From: Azolla pinnata
Taxonomy: Eukaryota; Streptophyta; Polypodiopsida; Salviniales; Salviniaceae
NCBI GenBank assembly: GCA_037176905.1
Contig: JBBBWG010026768.1
Span: 18,903-68,579, forward strand
Reading direction: 5' to 3'
DNA: 49,677 bases
The notes under the pieces were generated by a model that saw nothing but the letters and a program-made list of their open reading frames with translations, had not been told where the DNA came from and ran no database searches. A program made the translations under genes and the position numbers. This document shows, in pieces, positions 8,601 through 21,656 of this stretch (its first letter is position 1; each line of letters opens with the position of its first letter).

Positions 8601-11600
8601 ATGGTGAGCTTCTCTCTCTCTCTCTCGCAAGTTCTGCGCTCCCGCGCACACACACACACACACACAGAGTCCCTGGCTGCTTCAGCTCGATCTGCTTCAA
8701 TGCTTCCTTGATCCCACCAATCCACCGTGCTCTCAGTTTGTGAATTCACCTCACCCTCTTGGATTTCCTGCCATTGCTTGTGATTAAACAAACCCTCTTG
8801 ATTTCGTGCTATAGCTTGTGAATCCTCCCTCTTGGATTTCTTGCTATAGCTTGTGAATCCTCCCCCTTGGATTTCTTGCTGGAGTTTGTGAATCCTCCCT
8901 CTTGGATCTCTTGCTATAGCTTGTGAATCCTCCTCTTGGATTTCTTGCTACAGCTTATGAATTCTCCTCTTGGATTTCCTGTTGTAGCTTGTGAATCCTC
9001 TCCCTTGGATTTCTTGCTGCAGTTTGTGAATCCTCCCGCTTGGATGTCTTGCTATAGCTTGTGAATCCTCCTCTTGGATTACTTGCTACAGCTTGTGAAT
9101 TCTCCCCCTCTTGGATTTCCTGTTGTAGCTTGTGAATTCTCCTCTTGGATTTCTTGCTATAGCTCGGCATCCCCCTCCTCCTAGCCTGTACTCTTTCTTA
9201 GGGAATTTTTCTTCGTCCATCCATTTGTTCTTTTTTGTGTTTCCTTTTTTCTTCACCGATTTTCTTTGCCGATCCTCCTTGTATAGATCGATCTTTCTGC
9301 GTTTCCCCGCCTCCCGTTTTTATCCTTTTCCCGTTGTGCACACTTTCCTTGCAAAGGGAAGATCATCCTTCTCGAGCATGCGGAAACACCGGCAGAAGAT
9401 CGATTTTCCGTCCTTTTCTTGACAGATTTTGATAGCCAACATATTGAGACCATGTCGAAACATCGGTTTGATGCCAAATCCATCATTTCTTATCTTCATA
9501 GAGTCTCTCCCTTCCCTTCCTTGCTAACTCTCTCCCACCATCCTTTTGCATCCATAAAACTGATATTTTGCTCGAAAATGTCTTCTTTTCCTGGCTGAAC
9601 TCTAACTTAAGTGATCATACCTGTAATCTCTCTCTTTTTTTCTCTCTATCTCGCAGGTCAAATTCTACTCCAGAGAGCCTGATAACATCACCAAAGGTAT
9701 AACCTCTCCTTCAGACATTTTCTCTCTTATTCTGTATAGAATAGATGTAGAACGCAGAACATAGAAACAGAGCAGCTTGTCCCATTTCTTATGATTTGTG
9801 TTTTCTTTTATTCCCCAAAGATTTAACATCTTGCTTTTACAGCTTGCAAGGCCAGGGGTTCGGATCTTAGGGTCCATTTTAAGGTTAGTACACTTACAAG
9901 TGTGGAAAAATTTGAACTTGTTTCTTTCAACATGTATTTGTGTTGAATCAACAACCTCTCTGTGGCCTTCTTCTTTCCTATCGTAACTCCAAAGTTCTAT
10001 GTATAATGCATAAATTGAGTCAAAAACTCTATCCCTGCCCGCGTCCTAGATCTAGCTGAAAACCTCACGAACAATCTGACATACTTTTTTATGTTACGGT
10101 GTGCGTGTTTCTATTAATGCCAATTTCCGCGAATGTAACTATGTCCTTTTTTATAATCCTCTCTGCTTGTAAGCTACCATCTAGAAGAAGGGGTGGGGCA
10201 TGAGCTGAGAGAATTGGAGCCAATGGCTCAAGTATCACACAAACTGTTGCTTTTAGCAGGATAACCAGCAGGCATATGAAGATTTAAAGCAATGCTGGAA
10301 ACAAACATGGAGTGACGGTTTTCATATTATTTCCCTTACACTTATATGTATGTACAAGTCATCACATTTTCAGCTTGTAATCCGCTTGTGATGTGATGTG
10401 GAACACCTGGGAAACTGCCCTTGTGATATAGCATTCATACATCTCTCTTCAGTTTTCTTGTCCCTCTATCACGTAGTTGACGCCTGAGAGTATTTACTGA
10501 GAATTTGGAGGGATTATTCAGAGAAATTGGGCAGTTCCAGGGAGAGCAGGTTTTCAGGATCTTCATGAATAAATGAAGATAGGTTATTTTGGAGTGGAGA
10601 TTTATGTAGCACTGTTTTTCTGGAATTCGTTCAGAATACACGGGAGGCTGCTCAGGCTATTAAGAAGCTTGATCTAGCAAAGGCAAAGAGGTATCTGGAA
10701 GATGTCCTTGCGCATAAGCAAGCAATTCCTTTTCGGCGCTTTTGCGGAGGTGTCGGAAGAACTGCTCAAGCCAAGTCTCGTCACTCTAATGGGCAAGGTA
10801 GATGGCCTGTCAAATCAGCTCAATTTCTTCTTGGCCTCTTGAAGAATGCTGAGAGTAACGCCGAGGTATCTCTTATTTAAAATTTAGGTTATCTGTTTTT
10901 GATCATTTACTACAACCAGTATGTAGTTCATAGCTGTTGATGTTTGTTCCTGAGATAATTAAGGAGTTTATTGCTGAAGGTTATTATTACCTCAAAAACT
11001 AGGGAAAATTTTGATGGTGCCATGATCTATGATTGTTGTGATAGCAACAGCTGTTCCTTTTTAATTTCAGACAAAGGGCTTGGATGTGGATACCCTTTAC
11101 ATCTCTCACATTCAAGTTAACAAGGCACAGAAGCAACGGAGGCGTACATACCGAGCTCATGGACGCATCAATCGTATGTATTCTCTCTCGATCTCGCAAT
11201 CAGAGGTTCTGCTCCATCTTGTCTGCTATTTTGCAGCTTTACAGTGATGAGACATTCTATGTTTGTTCGGCAGCATATATGTCGTCACCCTGCCACATTG
11301 AGCTGATCCTTTCAGAGAAAGAAGCTCCCGTCAAGAAGGAGGTGAGAGGAGCAAATGTTACCTATAATTAACTGTTTCTCTCTTTTTTGTAGCCACATTG
11401 TTAATTCTAATGTAAGCCTGCTTGCGAAGCCGTGAAACATGTAAAACAAATTTACAAATATTACTCTGTATTTCGGATCTATGCTTTCTTCATTGTTTTT
11501 ATCACTATACATACTTTACTGCATTTTATTCCTATGCCTACTATACTGCATTTTGGTACCCCACATACTGCATGCACCTCCTCATGACTACCAATTGTTT

Positions 11601-11822
11601 TATGTCTGGAGGCCATGAAAGAAAGATATATTAACATCTGCTTAGGCCAATATGACCCATGAGACAAAGCGATACGACTGCATTAAAAAATACTGCAGTA
11701 TACGATCTATACAGCATCTGTTGTTAAGTAATTGCCTTGTTTGGTTTATACAGGCAGAGACACCTGTGGCAAAGCGCCCCCAGAAAGGTCCAGCCCGCCT
11801 TCGCAGTGGAACCTCATCCTAA
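8601..11822 (+). CDS. RPL17: Large-subunit ribosomal protein uL22 (L17), seven exons
   Basis: Coding exons: 8601-8603, 9657-9696, 9843-9883, 10635-10865, 11071-11173, 11274-11341 and 11754-11822. They give 184 residues with consistent phases and GT/AG ends throughout. The first coding exon is only the ATG, which is followed at once by a ~1-kb intron. The protein starts [20 protein letters not shown] and contains the conserved uL22 stretches [62 protein letters not shown] and [14 protein letters not shown]. It is a structural protein of the cytosolic 60S subunit near the exit tunnel. Length and core match plant L17; the lysine-poor C-terminal tail ([19 protein letters not shown]) is the divergent part. 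Confidence 0.97.
8735..9165. repeat. ~34-bp tandem repeat in RPL17 intron 1
   Basis: About twelve copies of a 33-35-bp unit (TGTGAATCCTCCCTCTTGG joined to ATTTCTTGCTATAGCT) fill the middle of intron 1. The same intron begins with (TC)n at 8612-8627 and (CA)n at 8647-8667. The array is non-coding; a minus-strand frame of ~70 codons across it comes from the repeat. Confidence 0.92.
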
Positions 11823-14800
11823 GGTAGGTAGTGAGAATTTGGATGAATACTTGTCTGCAAGTGTATGCCTCTATGCGGCATGCTAAATTTATTGGTATTT
11901 GAGGGGTATGGGGATATGTTTGGATGTTTGAAGGGCAGCTTGGTTTTGCTCTGCCCATTCATGCTAGAAGATTAGCCTGAAAATGTTCAAGATGGTAGTG
12001 TTAGGAATGGAGATTCAAATGTTTGTTGGTAAGACAATCATATGCACTCGTTATACGGCTTATTGCACTGCATGGTTACTTTGGTCTATGAGATCCTGAT
12101 CAGGTTTCCAATCTCCTGTGTGTTGTTTCTTGTCATTTCCTGTATTTCTGTGCAACTGGTAGCTACACAACCTTATTTGTGAAGATAGTGAGAAATTATA
12201 ACAGATTCTTTTGTACCTTGTCGTCTGCATGTGGTTAAGATTGGCAGGCTCTCTGGGGAATGAAGCTTTAGGTTCAAAAAGCATGGACAGACGGTGCTTT
12301 TTCTTTCTACTGGCCTCAGGTTTGACAGCTGCTGTTGGTGACCTGAGGCAGCTGAATTCATCATTTTTGGTTGGCTTGATGGATGAAATCCTGAGAGACT
12401 TCAATCTTTATATTGCGACTTTGTGCAACTGCTTCTGAGTTTCTCTGTAGGTTTGACATTAGGGAAAATCGAGTATTATTGTTTATTGTTACATGGATCC
12501 AGATCCATTATATGTTGTTTCTCAGCATCTTCTTGCATGTGCTTTTTTTTTTATGTAATCTTCGAGTGTTTTTCTAATGATAGATGATTTTCTTGACCGT
12601 GTCTATTGCATCTTTGGTCGGCTGGCCATGTAGCTCTTTGGTATTGAATCTGTGATGGTGTGGGGCAAGGATCAAACCAGATTCATTGTGCATTTATGCT
12701 CATTGGTCTTGTAGATACGTTGTCTAATGCTCGTGAATGAGAACAAAACTGTGTACAGATCCAGAAGGGTGTTTACGAAGAGAAGATAGAGAGATGCTGC
12801 AGAGCTCTTATGGATTGTTTTGATGGGAGGAAGGTGTTTGGACATCTAATCGATCTGGACATTCCATTAGCAGCTTTCACATATAATCAATTGGTGTTAA
12901 ATTCTAATTGATAGCAGCTTGGACATAATTGATTGATGTTTAACGTTAATCGATTGACATTCTGGGAGAAACGATCGAGAACTTCAGCAGCTAAAAATGA
13001 TTGATTTGTCAGTTAGGGAGAAAAGAATATCACAAATAAGCATCACTAACAGAATCTGTTGCATAAACTTGAACGATTCCTCCTCATTCTTTTTTGTCAA
13101 ATCGTGTGCAAGTCATTTGCAATTTAAATTCTGAACTGTCTTTAGCTCACGATGAATTACAGTGAAGACAAGGGGAAAAAGAAATCTGAAGAGTGTTAAT
13201 GATCTTGATATATATATATATATATATATGGGGGGAAATTACGGTTAACACCTAAAATTACCAAGAAACCAATGAATAAATTGGTTAACTAACTATTTCA
13301 GTGATCAAACCATTAATTAATCAGATCTTAATCCGTTCATTTCTAATCAAGCAGTAGAATTTGATGCAGCCTTAGATCAGCAAAACTTACGATAAATTCA
13401 TGCTGTTTTATGTCAAACTGATCAGGAATTTGAAGTCAACAAAAGTCGTAAATTTGAAATCAACACATTGTCAAGGGTGTACAAGGGTTTAGGGTATGAT
13501 CAAGTAGTTGTTTGATTTATTGATAGCACATGCAAATTGGGCTTTTGCAAAAATCATGTCAGAATACTGTAATAGTAAAATTTCAGGCAACTTTGGGGCG
13601 TTCGTCCATAATTTCATTCCCTACATAGTATACATATATACATCAGATTAGCTTGTGTTACTTGTCAATGAGATGTACTGCTACTTTCTCAGAGATCATA
13701 ACTAACCAATGGTAGTGTGAAAAGCCTACGAAGCTTAGACACAGTGCTTAATTTGGAGCAAAAATATGCTTAAATGAAGTTCTAAAACGACAGTGTACAT
13801 TGTGATTCATAGATTGGCTAGAAATTCTAACGGTGTCAATCAAAGGGTTCTAATAAGACCAGCAGAGCCCTCGGAAAAAAGGCAGTGTATGAAATCTTTC
13901 GTCGACGCCGATTTTGGTTTCGAAATCGCGAAAGAAGAACTTCATCATCCAAAATCGAAAGCAAAATTGTGAGTGCTGTTTCATCCCATGCAGCTTTTGC
14001 CCTGTTTACACAAAACCTTCACTAGAGTAGAGACAGTTAGCCTGCAATCAATGATTGATTTAAGCCAGAACGATTTTATTTCGATTCTCGTAATCAGCTG
14101 GGCAGATTATGGTAGAGCTTTGTTGAAAAAAACTAAACAAAACGATCAAATTAACAATTTTACAGCTAGTGCATCTTCCAGGCTGAATGAATCCATGAAT
14201 CAGGGTACTAAGTACTCAGCACAATTTCCCTGCAAAACAACAGCGGCCATTTGACAGTTTTTTTTATGTGCTATGGCCCTTAAGGTTTAAACATCATATT
14301 ATATTTTACAATGTATGTTAAGCCAGGCTCCTAATGTTGATTTAGAAGCTTAATCATACCATACTGGTGTGATTTGTGAATCATGAATGAAATGCTCCAA
14401 TATTATTGGAAACTTGGAAGCTGATTAATGTCCCCAGCTGCCCGGCATTGCTGATGCGGATCGATATTGAATATATGCAGCCTGCAGAAAATAAAGAGAT
14501 CAAGAGATCAAAAACCTTGAACAAAAAAAAAGACAAGATTAATTGTCTAATTTCAGAATGCTGCCGATCCGATCGACTAATTTAATATAGCTAGATCTAA
14601 TTCATGGCATGGTAATGGGTTATGGCTAATTGTAGTTACCAACTTACACATCTTATATCCATGTAAATGATAGGTTATATATCACTAGTTACATATTAAT
14701 GGAGGCATATCGATCTTATAAATGTTGATATGAAAGCAGATCAGAGAAGGCAAGAACAAAAAATAGCCAAGCTGCTGCTGCAAATTAGAGGACATGTCCA

Positions 14801-15239
14801 TGTAAATCTACTTGCAGGAAAGAGTAGCTAGCTGGCTATGGAATGATCTGAGATCAGCTCAGCTAGCAACTACAAAATAGTACTAACTCGGATTAAAGAG
14901 GAGGAGGATCTTGATCAGCCTGAGTTTCTTAAGGTCCATTGAAGGAACTGATCTTATAACAACTTAACTTACAACTAACTGTGGGATTCAAATGGAAAGG
15001 TCTAGTTTCTAATATAGTGGATCAATTACTAAGAAAAGTCTGGTCTTTCCAAATAGATTACATATTGTTACACATGAGGTAGATGTAGATAATAATTAGA
15101 CATGTACTCATAAGGAAGAAGCACTGGCCATGGCAGTTGCAGCATCATCAAGATTCTCATCTCAAAGCTCCCACATGAAAAAAATTGTGATAGTTAGACA
15201 CTGCAAGCAAGATCATCATCTGAATCACCTTCTTCCATA
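11823..15239. other. RPL17 3' flank and AT-rich DNA without recognised genes
   Basis: The first several hundred bases probably include the RPL17 3' UTR. Beyond that the DNA is AT-rich with a (TA)n run at about 13209-13229. Open frames at 12060-12404, 13973-14254 and 15130-15318 have no recognisable motifs; the last runs into the CTA/CTT microsatellite. I looked for tRNA T-arms and well-known miRNA sequences and saw none. Confidence 0.5.
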
Positions 15240-15568
15240 CTTCAAAAACAACAACAACAACTACTACTACTACTACTACTACTGCAACAATTGCTTCTTC
15301 TTCTTCTTCTTCTTCTGAATCTTGTTCTTCTTCTTCTTCTTCTTGAATCTTCTTCTTCTTCCTCACTGAATTCATCAAAACAAGAGATCAGAGAAATTAT
15401 GGAGAGAGGTTTAGGGTGGGAGTCCTGATGATGCTGCTGCTGCTGCAGGAAGAATCAATATGATCCCAATTCCAAGAGTGTTGGTTGTATATATACATGG
15501 CAATATTGGACTGACTGTCAGATTCACACGCACATATATAAGATCATCACCACCACCACCACGATCAT

Positions 15569-15615
<47 letters not shown>

Positions 15616-15800
15616 CCACCACCACCACCACCACCACTATCATCATTGTGGTACCACCACCATCATCATCATCATCGCCACCATCGACCATCACCATCAT
15701 CATCCTCATCATCATCATCATCGCCACCATCATCACCACCACCATCACCACCATCACCATCACCATCACCACCACCACCACCGTCATCATCACGAGGATG
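15240..15800. repeat. Trinucleotide microsatellites (CTA, CTT, CAT/CAC)
   Basis: (CTA)n and (CTT)n tracts run from about 15250 to 15362. A second array of CAT and CAC triplets runs from about 15543 to 15795. Translations give His, Met or Val runs, which are by-products of the triplet period. Confidence 0.93.
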
Positions 15801-15924
15801 AATAGTAGTAGAGAGAGCTGCCCATGTTTACTTGAGCTTGGACCTCGTCTTTCTTCTGCAGCAGCGACGGATTCGATGGGGGCTAGGCTTTACAACGCAT
15901 ACTATCATTGCATAGAGTTGCGTG

Positions 15925-16715
15925 GAATACATATATGTATGTATGCATGCATGCATGTATGTGTGCGTGCGTATGTGAGCTGTGTGCATGCATGTGTGCA
16001 TGTGTGAATATGTATGTGTGCGCGTACGTGTGCATGCGTGCATGGATGGATGCATGTGTGCATGTGTGCATGGATGGATGCATGTGTGTGCGTACGTGTG
16101 CATATATACATCGGTGGATGCGTGTGTGCATGCATGCATGCATGTATGTATGTGCGTGCGTATGGATGCGTGGGTGCTTGTGTATGCGCGTGTGCATGCA
16201 TGCATGTGGATGTATGCATGTGTATGTGCGTGTGCATGCATGTGGATGTATGCATGCATGTGTACGTGCATGTGCATGTATGTGGATGGATGGGTGTGTT
16301 TGTGGCGCGTGGCATGCATGTGTACGTATGTGTATGTATGTATGTATTTATCTATCTATCTATCTATGTGCGCATGTGCGTGGATGCATGGATGCATGGC
16401 GCGTGTGCATGCATGTATGTGTATGTATGTATCTATGTATGTATGTATGTGCGCATGTACGTGGATGCATGGATGCATGGCGCGTGTGCATGCATGTATG
16501 TATGTATGTATGTCTGTGTGTGTGCGCATGTGCGTGGATGCATGGATGCATGTGTACGTGCAGGTGCATGTATGTGGATGGATGGGTGTGTTTGTGCGCG
16601 TGCGCGCATGCATGCATGTGGATGTATGTATGTATGCATGTCTGTATGTATGTGTATGTTTGCATGGATGCATGTGTATGTGCGTGTGCATGTATGTGGA
16701 TGGATGGATGCATGC
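15925..16715. repeat. Long TG/ATG-type complex microsatellite
   Basis: About 790 bp almost entirely of TATG, GCATG, TGTG, GGATGGATG and (TATC)n steps with no unique spacer. Several long open frames cross it in all three forward frames because the sequence contains few stop triplets. Alternating purine-pyrimidine steps (GTGTGCATGC) predominate. Confidence 0.95.
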
Positions 16716-17092
16716 AAGCGATAGAACGCAGCATTCGCAAGCTTCCTGGTTTCGCGATCACAGAATGTAAGTTTGCAGACGTTTGCGGATGTTATGTGTG
16801 TTTCTTTCCTTTATAAATGGTTTTCCGGTTTTGCCGAGAGAATTTTCTAGCGAAATCGATTTACGGCTCTTAAAATGTTCGATGTTTTATTGAAATTTTT
16901 CTACCGTTCTTCTCGTCCGATCCATGCTTCTGGCGATCTATTGATCTATCGTTCTCCTGCAGAGTTCTCGAATTTTATCGTTCTCTTGCTGAATCCCAAA
17001 TAGCTTATTGAATTTTTAAGGTTCGAGCAACATCAGAGAGATTATATGTAGAAATTCGTGAAAGCCGATAATTGTAGCTCTATTGGCAGTTT

Positions 17093-17956
17093 TATGCATC
17101 CATCCATCCATCCATCCATGCACACATACATGCATACACAAATGCATACATTCATGCATTTCATGCATACACACATTCTTTCATGCACTCATTCATGCAC
17201 CCACACATCCATACATACATTCATCCAACCCATCCATCCATCCACACATGCATGCATACATTCATTCATACATTCAACACATACACACATTCGTTCATAC
17301 ATTCGTCATTCATTCATACATTCATACATCCATACATAAATTCATCCAACCCATCCATCCATCTATACATACATTGATCCATACATCCTTACATCCACAT
17401 ACATACATCCATACATACATCCATCCATCCTTACATCCACACATACACATACAAATCCTTTTATACATTCATCCATACATTCATACATTCATCCATCCAT
17501 CCATCCATCCTTACATCCACACACATACACATACAAATCCTTTTATACATTCATCCATACATTCATACATTCATCCATCCATCCTTACATCCACACACAT
17601 ATACATACATACACACACACATACATACATACATACATTCATCCATACATTCATACATTCATCCATCCATCCTTACATCCACACACATACACATACATAC
17701 ACACACGCATATACATACATACACACACATACATACATCCATACATACACACATTCTTTTATACATTCATTCACACATTCATACATCCATCCATCCATCC
17801 ATCCATCCATCCATCCACACACATACACATACATACATTCACACATACAACACATACAACACATTCTTCCATACACTCATGCACCCATCCATCCATTCAT
17901 CCATCCATCCATCCATCCACACACACACACACACACATACATACACACACACATAC

Positions 17957-18015
<59 letters not shown>

Positions 18016-18066
18016 TCATACATACATACATACACATACTCATACATTCACACAAACACACAGACA
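17093..18066. repeat. Long CA/CAT-type complex microsatellite
   Basis: About 970 bp of CATA, CATC, CATT and (CA)n steps, including a (CA)n run at about 17959-18013. Sub-blocks repeat, for example TTATACATTCATCCATACAT at about 17460 and 17540. On this strand it is broadly the complement of the 15925-16715 array. Open frames rich in His, Ile, Pro and Thr are repeat artefacts. Confidence 0.95.
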
Positions 18067-18339
18067 TCCATCTAAGATATGCACACTACTAGCATTTGAT
18101 CAGATCTCCATGAGAATCCACAAACACAAACAAGAAAGACATTGTATTCAGCCCCGGAGCCCACGATCTCGTGCTTGGAGCCCATTGTCGCTCCGACGGC
18201 CGCCGTACGAAGCCGGGGACGGGGGGGAAAAAATAATAACAAAAGGAAGGAAACAAATCGCGATTCGTATGCGCATGCATCGGTGCATCCATCATGTACA
18301 TGGATGTAGATGATGTGGATGTAGATATTACATTTAGAT

Positions 18340-19110
18340 TAAAGATTCCAACCCTACTGTTTAACCACCCTAAACCCTAAGCCTTTGACTAAACCCCAAA
18401 CCCTAAGTCCTATGCATACATGCACACAATGCATGCATCATGTGTATAGATGGAGATGTCGGTATACATTTGGATTTGGATTTGGATTTGGATTTAGATT
18501 TAGATTTAGGTGTTTGTGCTGTGAATTGAGTTGGATTCCAACCCTAATTTTTAACCACCCTAAACCCTAACCCTTTGACACTGAACCCTAAACCCTAGAC
18601 CTAAGCATGCATAGCACATCATGTATATGATGGAGATTTAGATTTAGATTTAGGATGTTTGTATTAAGAATTGAGTTGGATTCCCACCCTAGTATCTAAC
18701 CACCCTAAACCCTAAACCTCAGATACTGAACCCTAAACCCTAGACCTAAGCATATATACATGCATGCATGCATGATGTATATAGATGGAGATGCAGATCT
18801 AGATTTGGATTTGGATTTAGATTTAGATTTAGATGTTTGTGTTGTGAATTGACTTGGATTCCAACCCTAGTATTAAACCACCCTAAACCCTAAGCCTTCA
18901 ACACTAAAACCCTAAACCATAGACCTAAGCATACACACATACACACATGCATACATACATGCATGCATGCATGCATGCATGTTGATGTAGATAATAGATA
19001 TAGATGTTTTCATAGAAGAATTGAGTTGGATTCCAAGCTGACAAAGCCCTAGGATTAACCACCCTAAACCCTAACCCTTTTGACATTAAAACCTAACACC
19101 TAAACCCTAA
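18340..19110. repeat. ~140-190-bp satellite with telomere-like blocks
   Basis: Five copies of a composite unit: a GATTTA/GGATTT run, then TTGAGTTGGATTCCAACCCT, then TTAACCACCCTAAACCCTAA, then a telomere-like CCCTAAACCCTA block, then CATGCATG steps. The anchor GGATTCCAACCCT or a close variant recurs at about 18345, 18535, 18677, 18855 and 19028. Confidence 0.88.
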
Positions 19111-19685
19111 ACCCTAACCTTAGACCTAGGCAATGACAATATCAAACCATAACATAGACAAACACAGACACAGACATTGAGCTAAGTCTTTGAAAGCCAG
19201 ACAGAGTCAGTTCACACTAGGCGAGCGACAAAAGTTATCTCCATGGGATTTTCCTTGTCCCTTGTTCCTCTGGCGATGAAACCACTGGCTTTGACTTGCC
19301 ACAGATTCGACGCGGATTACGTTATGTACATACATGAGAAAGACAGACTGAGCCCCGAGAAACAGACTTAGGAGGAGAGAAAAATTGCAATTCCTTTTTG
19401 GCTCGATCGATCGATCGCCCGCAGTGAGACTCGACGCCATGGGATCAGAGACCCAGAACCCGATCGATCTTCGCTACCGAACCCGATCGATCTTCGCGGA
19501 ACGAATCGGACTCCGAGGAAGCAAAGGAAACTCTGTGAAAACAGAACAAAAAAGGTAGACACAAGATGATGGGCATACATGAAGACATTCTATTACAGCT
19601 GGGTTTAGAAGCTTTTTGCTGGTAATGCTTGAAGAAGAAGAGCCTGGTATGGCATTGGAAAAACACACAAGCCTCCATGAATAAT

Positions 19686-19862
19686 AGCTGCTTTGATGCT
19701 GATGCTGATGCTGATGCTGATGCTGATGCTGCTGCTGCTGATGATGCTGATGCTGATGCTGCTGATGATGCTGATGCTGCTGCTGCTGATGATGATGATG
19801 GTGATGATGATGCTGATGATGATGCTGATGCTGATGCTGATGATGATGATGATGATGATGAG
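19686..19862. repeat. GATGCT/GAT microsatellite
   Basis: Interrupted GATGCT, GCT and GAT steps. The forward frame reads Asp-Ala repeats and the reverse frames read Ser/Ala or His/Gln runs. It stops just before the small ORF at 19899. Confidence 0.93.
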
Positions 19863-19898
19863 GGAACTCCAAAAATCCCTGCAAAAAATAGAGCATAA

Positions 19899-20045
19899 AT
19901 GGCCGAGAATGACCCTCTAATTCTTGCAGATCTTAAACCATATATTGAGAAGGTGCTCAACAAATCTTTAATCAAAAAAAGTTTTGACTGCAACTTTGCT
20001 GCCAATGTCCAATGGGTCTACGACCAAGACCATCGACAGAATTAA
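19899..20045 (+). CDS. Small hypothetical ORF, 48 codons
   Basis: The ATG opens a 48-residue frame starting MAENDPLILADLKPYIEKVL and ending VYDQDHRQN. The composition is that of a normal soluble acidic peptide, with a plausible short helix (LADLKPYIEKVLNKSL). It is preceded directly and in the same frame by a TAA that closes the Asp-Ala microsatellite frame, so it could be the end of a formerly longer frame. I recognise no family. It may be chance or an exon of an unknown gene. Confidence 0.2.
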   Translation: MAENDPLILADLKPYIEKVLNKSLIKKSFDCNFAANVQWVYDQDHRQN

Positions 20046-21656
20046 CGGCGAAAAAACATACTGGGAACTCAGCTGAATTCGATCGACAGCTAAATGAAAG
20101 CTAGATTAAGCTCAGTAAATGCGATTTTGTGGCATATGATCAAAGGATACGCCTAAATAACAATTCCAACTCCACCCCAAAATCTTCGATCGAAGCGATA
20201 AAGACCGAGAAAAAACCCCTTTCCCCTCTCGTTACTCAACTGATTTGATTCGACAAATAGTTAAGCTGAAACGACAAAAGGCCTCCAGAATCGGTCGGCT
20301 TCCCGCCACCAACACATGCATGCATACATAAGTATGTACCTGTGAATCATGCACACGCATACATCGTGAGCCTTAATGTTGCAAACAGTATCTCTTGTGT
20401 GAGTACAAGCAAGAGAAAACAGGAATACTAACTAATCAGCTGGTTGAACACCATCTCTTTCTTTTAAATCTATTCGTTTTCAGAAAGCGTAAATGCTTAT
20501 AATTCTTGATATATATAGATTGGATACTACAATTCTTATAACCCCGCAATATAGATAGACTTCATAGGGTTTTTTTTTCAATTAACTGCTTCCATTTATC
20601 ACCCTCCTCTAGATATAAATAGTGATTTGCTATTAGAAATAGTTTGTGCCCATGACCACAATATTTTTTATTCCGTTATTCTGCTTTTTCCCATGTATAG
20701 ATCACATTATGTCAAAACCAATAACAACTTCCTATCACATGCAACGCTAGCGGAAAACCCTTTCAAACATAAGTAAAGGATGGAGATGGGTACCATACAC
20801 ACCACCTTGTTTTTGCTTCTCGCCTTGTGTAAGCTTCACTCTCTAACGGTTGTCGATGACGTGCCTGAAAGCTTAGATTCTCGACTCCTCTCACGCTGAC
20901 TTTTCTCCTCCTTCGCCGACGATTGGCTTGTCAATTTTATCATTTCTTTTACATTCTCTTGGCATCCTTCACATTCTCTTCACTTTCCTTGCCTTCGGCA
21001 TTGTTCTCCTCCTTGGCCTTAAAACTCAGCTTCTATGGTAAGCTTCCAACTCTAGTCTTCATTCTGTGGTGCTCGATCAGTTCCTACGATTTCTTCTGCC
21101 AAGTCCAATAGGGCTTCCTCCACATTTGCCTCGTTAATCTTCAGGAAACATCTCGGTTCCCAGTTTTGTAGCACCACATTCATGCATGTATCAATTCACC
21201 TAGCAGTTTGTGTCATTCCCAGTGTCCTCCGGAGGCTTTGGTTTCCAACACAAAGGCCTTAAAATTCTATTCAAACGTGAAATTCATAACCAGCAACTTA
21301 GCAAAAGGAGCAAGCAGCTGCAATGTATTTAAAATGGAGCACAAATATATAGAAAGGGTTTCGGAAGTACTCACACCACATGTGTCTGCCAGCAGTCAGA
21401 AACAAATGTGAAAACTGTAGGGAATCTGTCAATCTGCATCATATACATAACGAATTAGCCAGTGTGTACATAAACAAAAACAGGAAAGATGTCAATGAAA
21501 TTGAAAAATATAGCTGAAGGTATTTTACCAGATCAAAAAGTGGCAACAATTTTGTCCACGAGTTTGGCTTCAAGCTCCAGTTGTGTATCATGCCATGGCA
21601 CACATGACTAAACATAATGTAAACCTGTGGAAGATGTGAAAATAGATGAAGGTTGT
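20046..21656. other. Intergenic region and PPR gene 3 3' flank
   Basis: AT-rich DNA with no recognised gene. On the minus strand, just downstream of the PPR gene 3 stop, CACATCTTCCACAG|GTTTACATT (about 21609-21632) looks like a splice acceptor, so the transcript may carry a 3' UTR intron. No repeat array lies in this ~1.6 kb. Confidence 0.4.

Noticed and set aside
11243..11273. Box C-like GTGATGA in RPL17 intron 5
   Set aside because: Only ~30 nt remain before the next exon, with no box D at a suitable distance for an intronic snoRNA.
15908..16816. 302-codon Cys/Met-rich frame
   Set aside because: It is the translation of a TG/ATG microsatellite, and similar frames exist in all three phases.
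17083..18075. 330-codon His/Pro/Ile frame
   Set aside because: Translation of CATC/CATA/CA repeats.
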